DNA of 64,000 nt from Centropus unirufus (GCA_013397695.1 VYZI01000388.1:568744-632743), one strand, 5' to 3'; shown: positions 1-12,945, counted from the stretch's first letter. Notes: a model not told the origin generated them from the letters alone. A program made the numbers and translations.

Positions 1-3000
1 AGAAAAGAGAAAAAAAGAGGAAAAAAGGAGCGATATTGTTTGTTATGTTACTACAGAGCAGTTCCCACCAAAAACTAAAACCAACTGGATTTTTCAATTG
101 TATTTTCATCACATTATGATGTGTTGCAGGCAGCAATAGCTTGCTTTTCAGACAGTAATTAATGATGGATTTGGACCGTCATATGCACAAAATAAGTAAA
201 TCATAGTTCATAAAATATAAAACCGAAGAATGATCTCTGACTTGATGTTTCAAACTCTGAATAACTTCTTAGGTTATAATGATTCATAATTCTCATTTGA
301 ATGCAAGAAATGTGTTGTTATGCATCAGGATGAGAACGCATTTCAGGATGTTAGGATTTCTTATTCAGAATTAATTACAATTTCCAGCTGGTTCTGAACT
401 GTGGGAGTGGTAGAAGGTACAAAGACCTGTATTCCAAGATGAAAGGTCTTTATCTTGCTTGATATTAATAGAACTCATAAGAGGAAATAATCAGAGCTTT
501 CTCTGAGCTCTGTGGATGGAAGTTGCTATAGAAGTGGTGAGTGTTGCTCTTAAAAAGAGCAGCAGTGATTCCATGTCCGGAGCCAAAACGAGCCAGGATA
601 TGGAAAGAGCCCAATCCCAAGCCTGCTGGAGTCAATCAAAGCCTTCCCGTTGCTCGCTGAGGAGCTTGAGTCGAGTTGTGAATCTCTCATGGTGACATCT
701 GTGCGTCCCTCATTGATGGATGTGGTGAAACGGTGCTGGAGACGATCACGGAGAGATGCCATTGCTGCTAAATGACAATTTCCTGGCTTTGTGTAGAATT
801 TCTCCAGTTTTTCATGCCATTCTTTGAATGTCATCACTCATCTGTTTCCCATGGCTCTTTTCTGTTTCCTTCTTTGATTTGTTTCTCTCTCTCTTGTTTT
901 TTTCTCTTTCACAAGATAAAGCAATAACATATACAATGAGATGTAAAACATGATTTTGGAATGCGAGCAGTCAGACTTTACCCTCTGTTCTACTCTGTGG
1001 TATTTTGTTTCTTTGCAACTATTGAGATTGCTTTTTATTTCATTTCATACAGCACAATGCAGGTAAGAGGAGTGGATATGAGGTCCAATATTGCACCTGT
1101 GACAACCTGAAGTGTTACCCCTTCCCTCCTTCCCTATGCAAGATGGAATTATGAATCACATCTTTTTGTGCCAGTCCCGTGTGTAAATCCTGCTGCCTTC
1201 TTACACCAGAAATATGCAGAAAAAGATGAAAGTGCAGCTGTCGCCTTGCTTTTCACCTCATAGGAAAAGACATTAATAGGATTTTGTTCCATTGCTTTGG
1301 GATCGGGGGAGAGCTGAGGTGCAGCTGGGGTCTACCAGACACGTGCACTATCTCTGCGAGGCTTGCACGGCCGCTATAGGCCTGACCACTCGTCCTCAGT
1401 GCAGGAATTGTTCTGCATTATCCTTGTGCAGGTCACAGCCAGCCCAACGGGAAAGAACATCGTACGCACCTGGAGAACAGGGACTTCCCAGTATGTCCCT
1501 GGGAACTTTGTCTTCCCTTTGATCTACCCAGAGTGGGGCCAGGGACAATTTGGTTTTGTGCAGTGGGGATGCGTAAGTTTAGAAAGAGGCTCTCGATTCT
1601 GGAAACACCATGTGGGCTTTCGAGAGGTTATTTCACTCCACCAGAACAATAAGAAGGCCAAGGGAGTAGAGATTTCGTCTATTGACTTCCCAAGTAAGTC
1701 TGACTTGGCAAACAGCCCTGCCTGCTCTTTCTCCTAAAAAAAGCTTTCCTTAAGTGCTGCAGCTGACATCTGCAAAGAGTCTTGCTCCCAACCAGAGAAG
1801 TCTTTTGCTCTGCTTTTTTATATCCAGTCACCTCAGCACAACTGGTGTGCAACAGTCCCCTTGTCTGGATATCAAAAAGCAAATAAAGCTATTGAATATG
1901 TCCGTGTCAGCTCTTACTTTCTGGATAAGAAATCTTGTCTTCTGCTACAGGTTTGACATGAGGCTTTCCTTACCAGGATTTTTTACTAAATCCCCTTTTC
2001 CCAGGGTACTTTTGTTTCTTATTTCCCTTCACTCCCAAGACTTTGTTGATATCATTTCAAATGCCCCCTTACAAACTTTTCTCAAGGCTTCTGGCAGGCG
2101 AGCCCATTGCCCAGGGTCACTTGCCCTTTCTCTCCCCCTGCCTGGGCTGTGGCCCATTAGAGGAAATGTCTCTTCCATTTATGAAGCAAGACTTCTCCTC
2201 TTTTGTTCACAACCAACCACCTCCTAACGATAGGAACATCTACATCCCTGTAATCATGTGAAGCAGCTGCTGGGACAAGCTCAGACCATTTCCTCCACGT
2301 CCTACCTTGAGTACCTGCTGCCAGGGATCGAGGTCTGGGCAACCTTCCTGTGCTACAAAACACCCCAGGGGCCAAAAGAACTCACCCAAGTGTTCAACCA
2401 CCCCTCTGAACAATCCTGGAGGTTTGGAGTAGGTGCTGCTGGAATGGTTATTGATAACACAAGGTCTCATCGTGGATTTAGAGATCATGGACAGCAGAGT
2501 TCGGAGGGGTTTCGGGGTTCCCAGTCCATCACCAGAACACAATTCCTATGAAATATTTGTCCAATCTGTTATTAAAACCTCTAACACTGAGAAACTCCAA
2601 AATCTTTAGCTTGTTCTGGGGGTTAACCATTAGTAAATCTTTGCTTCTAGCTTTATTCTCTTTTTTTTTTTTCATTCTAAAGCCACTGTGTACCCATTCC
2701 TTATGTGCCTCAGCCACCCAACATTTCGCTCTGAGGAACAGAAAGCAGTTCAATAATTGCAGGATACCATCCTGTATTGGGAAAAGGTGATGGTAAATGC
2801 CCAAAAAGCCCTCCCAGGAGAATTTTGATATAATATTTGATTTAGCCAAATAAAGAACGTATTTTCGAGTGACTGTTTAACTCCTGGTTCATAACTCAGA
2901 AGACGACAAGAGAGGTTTTCAAGGGCCAAAGATCTGCAGGTGCAAGCAATTGGCTGGGCAGGGGTGGCCGGTTTTCAAGCAGAAACTCAACCCCTACCGA

Positions 3001-4558
3001 GGGGTCAGAAGGACTGGCTGAGGCGAGGGGAGCTGGGGAAATTCCCTGCCTTTGTCACAGAGGAAACAGAGCCCCCTGAGCCTCCACCTGAGAGCCAGGA
3101 GCCTCCTCTCGAGACGCCTTCTCTCTCGTTCCACTCATCTTCTGCTAAATACATCCCAGCAACCTTGTTCGCTGCTCAATGCAGAAGCCAGAAAAACACT
3201 GAAGTGACTAAAATGTAGACTATTTTTATTTTCATTGTGTCCCCCAGAATCTTGCCAGCTCGAGTTAGAAAGGGACTTAGGTTTCAAAACAAAAGATAAA
3301 AAGGAAGAATAGGTGTTTCATCCTAGGTCTTACTGCTCCAGAAATAATAGAGGAGATTATGGTTTCAAGCAAAAGTCAATCTAAGATGAAAATGGAAGGT
3401 CTGATTTTAGCTCAAATATATTAACGATAGAGGTAAGACTTACCATAAATAATAATTGCAACAGTAAGAGAATTCAGTTTGACCTGTATTTTTTTAACTT
3501 CATTTTCATTGATAAAATCTAATTTTGGAATACCAAACTGCTCAGAAACAGATAAATACTTTTGTTAAGCAAGTCTTAAAGAGTTACACCATGTGAAGAA
3601 TTATTATCTCATACAATTTTGAATAAGAAAAGATCACAGCATTCATCTTTCATTGGGATTTTTGAAGGCAAGACACCCATCTATTTTTAAACTGATGAAT
3701 TGCTCTAAAAACAAAGATCAGTCAGAAACAATGAACTAAAGGGGATTATAAACTACTTATAAATAAAAAAGTGAAGACGTGTGGCTTCTGGCATGGGTGC
3801 TCTGTGGTTATGCTGGAACCAGAAACCAAGACACAGGAACTAGAAGAGAATAGAAAGAAGGAATGTTACCTAAAATGATTCATTTAAACCGACAATGTCC
3901 CAATACGGACTTTTTTATGCAGAGGCTACATCTGGATAGATGAAAATGTGACCTGGAAAAGTCCCCCCCTGCTTACCTGCTGGGTGTAGGCAGCAACGAA
4001 CAGAGGAGCTGCAGGGATGAGCCCGTGTGGTTCAGGGGAGTTCAGGAGAGGTCAGCTGGCTGTTTTGAATCCAAATCTGGAACAGAAGCCACATGAATTT
4101 TGCCTTTTGCCGTTTTCACTTCTGATTCACTCTGTCTCCACACAGGGCTGCATCGAGCCCACTGCTCCCACCTGCTCCAGCGCTGGGTGCTTCCCTCAGG
4201 GTTTCAGCTGCTGAAACACAGAATGCGTCCAACACTCTTTTCGTTTCCCCCAAAATAAAGGTTTCTGGGCTTTTTGGTGTTTCTCACAGAAATAGGCCTT
4301 GAGGTCGGCGCGTGTTCCCCGTCCGTCCAGGCAGCAGAATGGGAGCAGAGCCCTGTGGTGTGGGACACCAGCGCCGCGCTCCCCCAGCAGCGTTGGCCTA
4401 AAGCGGGAGCAGATCAGCTCACCACCTCATCCCTGCCCTCAAACACCAGACCCGGAGACACGTCACAATGTCACGGAGGAGATAAGCCTCCTCTGGAGAA
4501 AACGTTCTTTCCACTGAACTAACAGGAGACTTTGTGCTTAGCTATTTAATTTGAAAAA
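1..4558. other. Intergenic stretch, nothing recognised
   Basis: Starts with a purine-rich run, then AT-rich sequence. The open frames here (for example around 550-837 and 1363-1737) show no domain, low-complexity bias or splice context that I can support. A weak, ancient CR1-like match may exist around 2555-2640. Confidence 0.6.
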
Positions 4559-4863
4559 ATCATAGAATTACTAAGTTGGAAGAGAACTCTGAGATCATGG
4601 GCTCCAACCGTTCCTGTCTGCCACTGAACCAGATCCCTGAGCTCCTCATCTCCCCGGTTATTAAATCCGTCCAAGGATGGTGATCCCATCCCCTCGCTGG
4701 GCATCCTGTTCCAACTGATGGCCCTTTCAGTGAAAAACTTCTTCCTCATCTCCAACCTGAACCTCCCTTGGCACAGCTTGAGGCCATTCCCCCTCATCCC
4801 ACTCCCTTGGGAGCAGAGCCCAGCACCCACCTCTCCACACGCTCCTTCCAGGCACTTGGAGGC
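4559..4863 (-). mobile_element. CR1 LINE 3' fragment
   Basis: Reads antisense on the plus strand: AATCATAGAATTA tail, then TTGGAAGAGAACTCTGAGATCATGG-like and CTTGAGGCCATTCCCCCTCATCC-like blocks shared with the other copies. Truncated at the 5' side and more diverged than the intronic copies. Confidence 0.88.
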
Positions 4864-6878
4864 AAATCTGTAGACATCCACGCTGCGTGAGATAAATCCC
4901 CACAAGAATCAGGGCAAGAGGGTTTTGGACTCCACAGCTCTGTGAAAGGAAAGGATGAATAACCGCAGAACAATAGGAACGAAGAGCACAGAATGAGGGT
5001 GGAGGAAAGCTCACCGTGGCCAGCTCTCTGTGGTCACCTTCCATGGCCAACATTCCATGGGGCACCTCTCCAAGGGGACAACCCTAACGGCTTCCCCAAG
5101 AGTTGTCTCTGTGGAGTTGGTGCACAGAGCAGGCTGCAAAGTGTGTCCCTTCCCGACAAATATTAATATTGGGATTCTACAAGTATATCAGGCAGAGAGA
5201 AAAACTATTTTGTAGGAATCAGGAGGCCTTGCAAGTCTCTCTTTCTTTTAAACACATTTTGGCTGTTGCTCCCTGTATCCCAGTCCACAGATTGAAGCAA
5301 GTGAGAACTTGCTGGGTTCCTGCGAGGTTTTGTTGGTTGTACCTGGTCACTGCTGGAGCCATTGCTGCTCTTTTAATGGAGCTTCCTTTCTCGTCCTTTT
5401 TTTAAATCAGGATTTTCTCCAAGATGTTTAAGGTTTTGCCTGTTTGGTAGAATAAAAGTGAAGGAAAGAAGATGCTGAATAAGAGAGAATTTTGCAATAG
5501 TGACTTTGTGGTTGCCTTTTGGGCCCATTTCTCAACTGGTCTTAGAATTTGCTCCTAACACTGAATAAAACAAAATACCAAAATGGCAAAATCAGGGTCA
5601 GAAACTGGGCACAGGCATCTGCTGGGACGCTTTTGGCAGGGCCACTGCAGGCGGGATCTAAAAGCTTGGTCCCCCGTGAGATGTGGGAGTTCCCGGCCCC
5701 ATCCCTAGGGTTGAACCTTGCCCCTTGTCCGGCCGAGCAGCGGTGCCACCACCTTCTGCCGGCTTTCAACCGGCCCACCCAAACTCTTAATTTGGGCAAG
5801 AAAAATCCTGACAGCATCCTCAGGAGGGTCCCAGTCCCCAACCTCAGTCTACCTTCTGCTGAGGTCAAATTATTCCTAATTTCCAAACTCATTTAATTCA
5901 GTTTTATCCCCTGTGGTTGAGACGCATTCTCCAAGGACACCTTTAGAACTTTTTTGTCGTTCTTTATAGCAACAAAACTCTTAAGCAATGTTAAGTGATG
6001 GGATGAGCATGGCAAGGTTTGGTCCTTGACTTTGCCCTGTATGAAGGTGCAAAATGCCCTCTTTTTGGGGCTGAAGCTCTGGGTGAAGGCGGCTCTGTTT
6101 GTGCTCAGGGAACGCTGCTGCGGCGGAGGGGAAGGGTCCTGCCATGGATCCTGGCTCCGCGAGGTTTGAACAGAGGCTGCAAAACAACACTGGTACGCAG
6201 TTCTCTACGCGGATTGTCTATCATAGACAGAAAGAATGGTCTTTTACACAAGTATTCTATGAAAATAAGTACGTGTGTTTTTTCACACAATATTTTACAC
6301 CTGAATTATTTGCATTTGGGTTTTATTTCACCTTCCACGTACATTTGCATGGTGTTGTTTTGTTTTGATTTTTGTTTTTTTTTTTCCTTACCCACTCTGC
6401 TGTTTGTTTCCCTTTTTTATTTAACACAGTGGCCTCTTCTGTACCCCTGCCTGCTGCTCCCACGGCTCGTGGAGCTCTTGTCTTGCCCTCACTACGAGTC
6501 TGCGGGGCCGCGGTATCCCTGACAGCGTCCAGGAAGCTGCTGGGCTCCTGCTGCTCCTCTTCGCCATGGATTGGACATCCAGGCTCTCTGTGGTTCTGAG
6601 AGGTCTCACTGCTTTGCTAACCCAGACCGCATTTTTTTCAGAAGTGGCAATTTGGGACCGTGCTCCTGGGAGAAGGGATTCCCGGCATGCACCGGTCCTT
6701 GATCGCTGCCAGTCCCTATGGAAAAACCCTGGGGTCTGCTCTCTCTGTGCACACCTCTGCACCTCCCGGAGGTTTCTGCTGAAGAACTCGGTGACTTCCC
6801 CCTGTCAAAGCGTGGCGCACACGGTCCTTGCTCGCCTCTCTGATCTTCCACAGGTGGAGACCGGAGGAATTGGGGAAG
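4864..6878. other. Intergenic stretch, nothing recognised
   Basis: No repeat with recognisable ends and no convincing exon. Several opposing open frames of 60-170 codons overlap one another, as expected by chance in moderately GC-rich DNA. Confidence 0.55.
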
Positions 6879-6884
6879 GTTGTG

Positions 6885-7409
6885 TGTTGCGGGGGAAAGT
6901 TAAAGAGGATCAGGTTGATCCTTGCCTCTGCCGCAGTTGAAGCGGATCAGGTTCTCCTTGATCACCAACCCTTGTTTTTGCTGAGAAAGGAAGGCCAAAC
7001 AACCCAATATGAGTTATAACAGGGCTTCGTTTATTATTAATTTTCTTTAGTTTATATACATTTTTTAATTTATCACGCCATACTCAGGCAATAAAACTAC
7101 TGATGTGATTTGTTAAGACATGCCAATTACGTACTTTTTCTACATTTTGATTGGTTATGCTCTTCGCTGCACAGTCATAATGTTGTTACACTTTTCTGCT
7201 GCTTCTAAGCCTTTCCTAGCCAAGCACTTGTTACATGCTTCTATTCAATGTTTCTTTAACTTTACTTCCCCTTGATGTTCTCTTGTTCTTTCTCACGATC
7301 AGTGTCCTGTTGTTCTGCACGCAGTCCTCGTTGTTCTTTGTCTTGAGCACAGTGTTTTATTGTTCTCTAAAGTCGGTTGTGGCCTTGTTCCTCTAGCCAT
7401 TCTGCAACA
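6885..7409 (-). mobile_element. Solo LTR of an endogenous retrovirus
   Basis: This 525-bp element begins TGTTGC and ends GCAACA, a perfect 6-bp inverted terminal repeat of LTR type. It is flanked on both sides by GTTGTG (6879-6884 and 7410-7415), a 6-bp target-site duplication. On the minus strand the order fits an LTR: upstream U3, a TATATAAAC box at about 7060-7049, an AATAAA signal about 15-25 bases later (around 7035-7030), then a short R/U5 ending in GCAACA. No internal viral sequence or second LTR lies beside it, so it is a solo LTR left by recombination. A 6-bp duplication is more typical of class II (ERVK-like) than of ERVL elements. Confidence 0.88.
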
Positions 7410-7415
7410 GTTGTG

Positions 7416-8530
7416 GACCTTCTCGTACATCTGCCAGGAGCATCAGTTCTCCCTCACTCTGCCTGCAGGACACGGGCCAAGGTCCCGCTTGGCGCTTGCG
7501 GCTTCTTCTCCCACGTGTTCTTCCTCAGTTCCTGCAATGAGAACCTCAGGGTCCACCATACAAATCAGTCAAATCCCAGAGATTAGCGGTGCAGCCACAC
7601 CGAGCTCTGACGCCAAAGTCTGGAGTGGCATTACCTTCTGGAGCTTCCCCCGTCAGCAGCAGATCCCGTGCTGTAACTCTGGAAGCTGCACTGAGGCCAG
7701 AGGGGAGCGGGCAGAGGCACCTCCAGGTGCCCCTTGGGTGTCCCCAAGCCTCCAGCCCGGCCTCGCGCCTGCCTCCCGAGGGATTACCAACCTGGTTCTA
7801 GGTCTACTCTCGCATTCTTCATTTAGGCAAGCGCTACATGCACAGTAACACCTGAATATAACCTTTTTATTTACCATATGGACATTGCTTTCTATTCCAA
7901 ATAATCAGCATTTCTCCTTCCGTTTAAAAAGAAAGGATATTCTGTTCAGTCAGTGATGTGTTGTTGTGGCTACCTGATACCCGGAAAATGTAAATCCGGA
8001 ATGACCCAGCATAAAGGAAATAAAATGCACGCAAAACATTTCGCCCAAACAAAAGAAAAAAATCAACACCTTGTGGAATTTATTATTTATTCAGCAATTC
8101 GATTTTTGAAGCTTGAGCTGAATTTCAGTTCTGTTTTTGATTGTTTGGTTTGTTTGTTTTTCGGGGTTTTTTTAAGCACGTTCTTTCTGGTCTTCCTAAT
8201 GAATGCAAACTTACATATATAGATGTTTATTTTCCAAAAGCCAATAGATGGACATAAAGAACCCAGAACTTTTTTTTCTTTTTGATTTTTTTCTTTTCTT
8301 TTTTAAGATTCAGGCCTTTGCACCTCCTGATTTTCTGCCTCATAAATGGGTCCCATGCTCCTCACACGGGGGTCACCGCTGCACCGCGCAGACGAGAGGC
8401 GGTGGGGATCAGTCTCTATGGTCTCTCCTGCCAGCTGTGGTCCCTCCCCGGGCTGCACAGAACATCTGGGGCAGAGCCGCAGAGCAGCCTTGCTGGTACC
8501 GATCTGCGGGGCTGGATTTCCCAGCGTAAG
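7416..8530. other. Intergenic stretch, nothing recognised
   Basis: GC-rich to about 7800, AT-rich after. T-rich runs at about 8270-8305. No supported gene. Confidence 0.55.
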
Positions 8531-8643
8531 GATCACAGGATCATGGAATGGTTCGGGTTGGGAGGGGCCGGAAAGGTGATCCAGTTCCAGCTCTGCTGCC
8601 ATGGGCAGGGACCCCTCCCCCTAGAGGAGGATGCTCAAAGCCC
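8531..8643 (-). mobile_element. CR1 LINE 3' fragment, short
   Basis: GGATCATGGAATGGTTCGGG followed by the GCCATGGGCAGGGACC block of CR1, antisense. It stops where the env relic begins. Confidence 0.85.
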
Positions 8644-8644
8644 C

Positions 8645-9211
8645 TCTTCCTTTACACTGGAAAATGTATAAATATGTGTGGTATTCGGGAAAACTTACCA
8701 CGTTTTCTCCATCAGCCAGGGAGCGGCTGAACTTTGCGAATTCATCTTTACAAACTGGACGCAAACGCAGCATCAGACGTTTTGATGAAACACGTGACAA
8801 CGATGTTAGAATTGTTGGTGCCTCTGATTTTGTTGCTTTAGCTTTTTTTTTATGCCAGGAGGAGCCGCTGCACATAGCAACGCGCAACTAAAAGGGCTCG
8901 CTTGCTGGAGTCTGAAGCAATTTAATTTAAGCTCTGTAATGTTATCAGAGCTTTTAACAGATGTAGATAGCTTGGGACATGCTGTACTTCAAAACAGAGC
9001 TGCCATTGATTTTTAATTGTTAGCACAAGGCCATGGATGCAAAGATTTTGAAGGAATGCGTTGTACGAATTTAAGCGGCCATTCAAACAGTATCCATCAA
9101 CAATTAAGTACTTTAAAAGAAAACTTTAACAAAGTCATCATAGTAGACGACCCACTTGAGTTCCTGCTCAAATTGCTGCTTCCAAGCCCCACAATCCATT
9201 TGACTTGTTAG
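8645..9211 (+). pseudogene. Decayed endogenous retroviral env fragment (surface/transmembrane junction)
   Basis: Two reading frames together resemble the end of a surface subunit and much of a transmembrane subunit of a gamma-type retroviral Env, closest in my judgement to alpharetrovirus-like avian elements. The first frame has a basic RKRS cleavage-like site at about 8760-8771 and stops at 8889-8891. The second frame, open from about 8894, shows the heptad and LQNRAAIDF segment, then an in-frame TAA at 9014-9016, then GHGC and a second cysteine block, closing at 9209-9211. In the CX6CC motif the first cysteine of the pair reads as Arg. The relic is therefore broken by a frameshift between about 8850 and 8894, an internal stop and a lost cysteine. 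No gag, pol or matching LTR was seen beside it, and a CR1 fragment abuts its left end. Confidence 0.8.
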
Positions 9212-10443
9212 CAAGGCAGGGCAGAAGAGAAAAATGTCAAATTTGGGGCTTTGTAAATGAGCAAACGAAACACCTGTCAGGCTGGAAAGCCTAACGGAAT
9301 TTTCATTGAGTTCTCTCTGTGTATTATCAAAGTCTCTTTAAGGTTAAAGCATCGTCTTATCAAAGCAGGTTCTGAACATTGCTCAGAGGAAACACATTTT
9401 CATATCTTCTTACTAAGCCCATAAATCAAATATTTTTAGAGAAATTGTTAACAGCAATGATCCTTGAGCTGCTCCTATTAAAAAGAACATTGTTTTACTC
9501 GCTGGGTTTACTAAAGTCCAACAAAATCTGCTTCTTTTAATCACTCTTTTCCCGCTTTCCCTTTTCAGTCCTGGTTTGTCTCACACCTTCTCATTAATTC
9601 AAAGCCATCTTTTTCCCTGGCAGCTCACTTCATGCTCCAATCAGTGACCACAGCGTTTAGCTCCCGAAGAAACATCCCTAGTAGCAAGGAGCACCTTTGA
9701 TATTGTTTCAGCAGAAATGAAATCACAAGGCAAGGCTAAACCCAACCTCGAAGCAGAGGCCGTCTTGCCTGGATTAGAATTAATTTCCAGTTCTCCCCGT
9801 TGCCATGACACCACGCAGGAAAAGCTCCGCGTTGTGCAGCGCTCCAGAGCTCGTTGGAACTGGGGGGTTTGTTTCTTGTGTTTAAAATAGCAAGAATCCA
9901 TTTTAGTGAAAGAAAAGGCAAAAGTAGCACCAGAGAGGTTTTCCTCTGTGGAATGGGACAGGGGTGGGTTCCAGGTATATTTGACATCTTTCTCGTTGAG
10001 GGAAATAATAACAAGAATGACTCAGAGATGTTTGCTCGAATTGCCTGATTCTCCTCCCAGTAAATCAAGGGATTCTCACCTTTGCGAATCTATGGGGTCT
10101 CCCTCTCATTTAACCCCTCCGTGCCCTCCCACTCCCGGCTGCCTCAGGAGCCGCGAGCAGCCCCACACCCGCACACAAACCTCGTGTTGGGTTTCCAAAA
10201 GCTTTAGTGAGGCGCTTTAGGATGTAAATACCGAATTCATGAGAAGGACATGCAGGATATTCCAGGGAGCAATGGAAATCTTTTTTAGACTTCATATTCC
10301 GACTGGTTTGATCGCCTTTAAAGAGATGATGTTTTTCTCCCAATAGAAATGCCTTTCCTTCCCCTACCAACACGTTTAGTGCTTGTGGTGTCCAGGAGCT
10401 CCTACAGGCCATAGGGTTTCCCACGCGGCTGCTGAAGGAAGCA
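9212..10443. other. Intergenic stretch, nothing recognised
   Basis: Directly follows the env relic. I searched for continuing retroviral sequence or an LTR and saw none. Confidence 0.55.
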
Positions 10444-10510
10444 TAAAAACCCTATAAAACCCTTATAAAAACCTACATATATATAAAAACCTATAAAAAC
10501 CCATAAAACC
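10444..10510. repeat. AT-rich short tandem repeat
   Basis: Imperfect units of the type TATAAAAACC are repeated about six times immediately before the 3' end of CR1 copy A. Confidence 0.8.
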
Positions 10511-10527
10511 CTTCTGGGGGGCAGCAT

Positions 10528-11057
10528 TCATAGAACCAGAGCATCCCCAGGCTGGAAAAGACTTCTGAGACCATCGAGTCCAACCATCCATGACCACCCC
10601 TGAACCAGATCCCTGAGCACCTCATCCCCCCGGCTTTAAACCCCTCCAGGGATGGGGACTCCACCCCTCCCTGTGCAGCCTCTGCCAGGGCCCAAGGATC
10701 CTTGCAGGGAAGAATTCTTTCCTCATGGCCAACCTGACCCTGCCCTGGCACAGCTTGAGCCCATTCCCCATGTCCCATCCCCTGTCCCTTGGGAGCAGAG
10801 CCCAGCTCCCACCTCTCCACACCCTCCTTCCAGGCACTTGGAGGCAGGGATGAGCTCTCCCCTCAGCCTCCTCTTCTCCAGCCTCAACACCCCCAGCTCC
10901 CTCAGCTGCTCCTCACAACCCTTCTTCTCCAGCCCCTTCCCAGCTCTGTTCCCTTCTCTGGACGGACACATCAGCCCTGGCTAGAAGAATTCTTGGATGA
11001 CTGTTGCACTCTAATTTCATTTTGCCCTCTGTTGGGAGGTTTTAGCTAGCAGAGTAG
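10528..11057 (-). mobile_element. CR1 LINE fragment with non-CR1 5' extension (copy A)
   Basis: The CR1 body (about 10528-10963) is antisense on the plus strand and closely matches the other GC-rich copies. Beyond the point where other copies continue with a GAGCGC block, it switches to about 95 bp of unrelated sequence (about 10964-11057, ending near GTTTTAGCTAGCAGAGTAG). The same extension occurs in inverse orientation at 21998-22092. Confidence 0.88.
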
Positions 11058-12754
11058 CATCCTCTGCTGGCTTTGCTTCCCTCTCGGAGGACGGGAGGCC
11101 ACGGTCCCTACCGCCCAAAAAGCGTCACCGCCTCACTGAGCTGCTCTGACAGGCCCCGCATTTGAAGCTGCCGTGAAAACCTTTGAAGACCTTAAATTCT
11201 GAGTGTCCCAAAGGTTGTTAAGGTATCCTGTAATTTAAAGCAGATGTTGCTGGAACCTCAGGGATGTTTTACTTTTCTCTGCCTCGCAGCCATAGCCCCT
11301 GGCCAGACCCGAGGGTCACAGTGGTTTTTCTCCAAAACAGCAGTAAAAGCCACCAAAGAGATGAGGCTGCACCCTCCAGGGCTCTTTGGGTTTGGAGGAG
11401 CCCTGGGATGCATCAAAAGGGCCAAGGAAACTCCTTGCTGGTGCTGGAGCTTTTCATACTCATTTTTCACGGACAAATGGCAGAAAAAAAAAAAAAAAAC
11501 CTGTTGAGTGCCTGAGTCTGAGTGCGGAGAACCTGGCTCGGAGGGTGAGTTCCCCCAAAAGGCTTCTGGATTTTAACCCAGCCCCAACCTCCCCGGGTCT
11601 CCCTGACGGAGGTTTCACTGCGAGGAGGCACCGCTCGGAGCTCTACCCCAATCCTCTGGTTGTGGCGTTTTGTGTAATTGTGAGGTCCTGGCGAGCACAA
11701 ATGGATCCAGCTGAAAGACACGCTCAACCCATCCCCAACGGGATGTAACTGGGACGAACCAGAGGTTTCCCAGGAGTTCCTGGAAGCTTGGCAGGGGGTG
11801 GTGGCAGCTGGGACACAACATTGAATTTTCTTTGAAAGCGAGAGTTGGAAGGAACCCGAAACACAGCTCTGGGCCACAAAAAAAGACAAGAAATTAACTT
11901 TTTATTTTGCTTTATTCTGATATGCTTTGGGAGGGGGGAGGACACATGAACATCAGGACGCACAAACAGAGGAAAAAGCAGGAGGAGCCACAGCGGCCCC
12001 GGCTGCCGCTCGCCCCCCGAAACGTGCCGAGTGCTGAAGGGATGGGTCGAGTTGTGGTTCGGACAGTTGTTCTGTTTCTGCTGCACATCTGCATCGAGGG
12101 ACAGATAGGAGAGCAGGCGGGGGCAGGAAGAGGGAAGAGAATTATCTGGCTCCTTTACAACATCCGTCAATTATCAAATGCAGAGAACACACCATGGCAT
12201 TGGCCAATATTTATCGGTATTAAACACCAGCCGAGCCGGCTGGCAGCAGTCTTGTGGCTGTTTTCTTTTTAAATTGGTTGGAAACAGGTGCTGAGGGTGA
12301 ACCTTGTCCTCACCTCTGTCCTCAGGGCGATGCCAGCGAATGTTTATCAATATGGTGATAGGTGCTTATATCTAAATATAAATATACACAAAAATATCGT
12401 TGTTTCGAACCAACTCACCTCTAGCGCTCTCTCTTTTCTCCGGGTGATGAGTCCGTGCTCTCTGACCCTGGCGTTTTGAGAGAGCCCTGGTTTGCACACC
12501 TCGTTTTACATTTGCTGCTTGAAACATTTCTATGCCCCGATCAGTTTTCTGCAGTTTCAAGAACTTGGACTTTCTCTCCGGAAAGGTCTATAAGCGTTCA
12601 GGGAAGAGGAGCAGTAACAAATACACGGATCCAGAGACAAGAACGGCCCCAGCAGAGTGCGCAAGGCCAACAGAAAATCGTTATTTTTAGCCAACTCCGT
12701 GGAGGTTTGGGAACACAGACTTTAGAAGCTTGAGATAGAAATCTCGTTAATTTT
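11058..12754. other. Intergenic stretch, nothing recognised
   Basis: Contains a short A run at about 11482-11498 and unsupported open frames on both strands. Confidence 0.55.
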
Positions 12755-12945
12755 GACGTGCGATTCCCTGGACCCAGCGCCCTCGCCACGCGCCGTGGTG
12801 GCCACAGACCGCGCTCTGCTGGCCCCGAGCGGCACCGCCCGCCACGCGCGCCTCGCGGACCCTCGTGGGGGCCTTGTCTGGGGCACCACAAAAAGTTGAT
12901 CTGCATCCCAGCTCCCGCAGCGGACACGCGGTCCTCGGGGAAGTT
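12755..12945. promoter_or_regulatory. Small CpG-rich patch, intergenic
   Basis: About 190 bp with many CG dinucleotides (for example CCACGCGCGCCTCGCGG). No gene recognised nearby, so function unknown. Confidence 0.3.
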
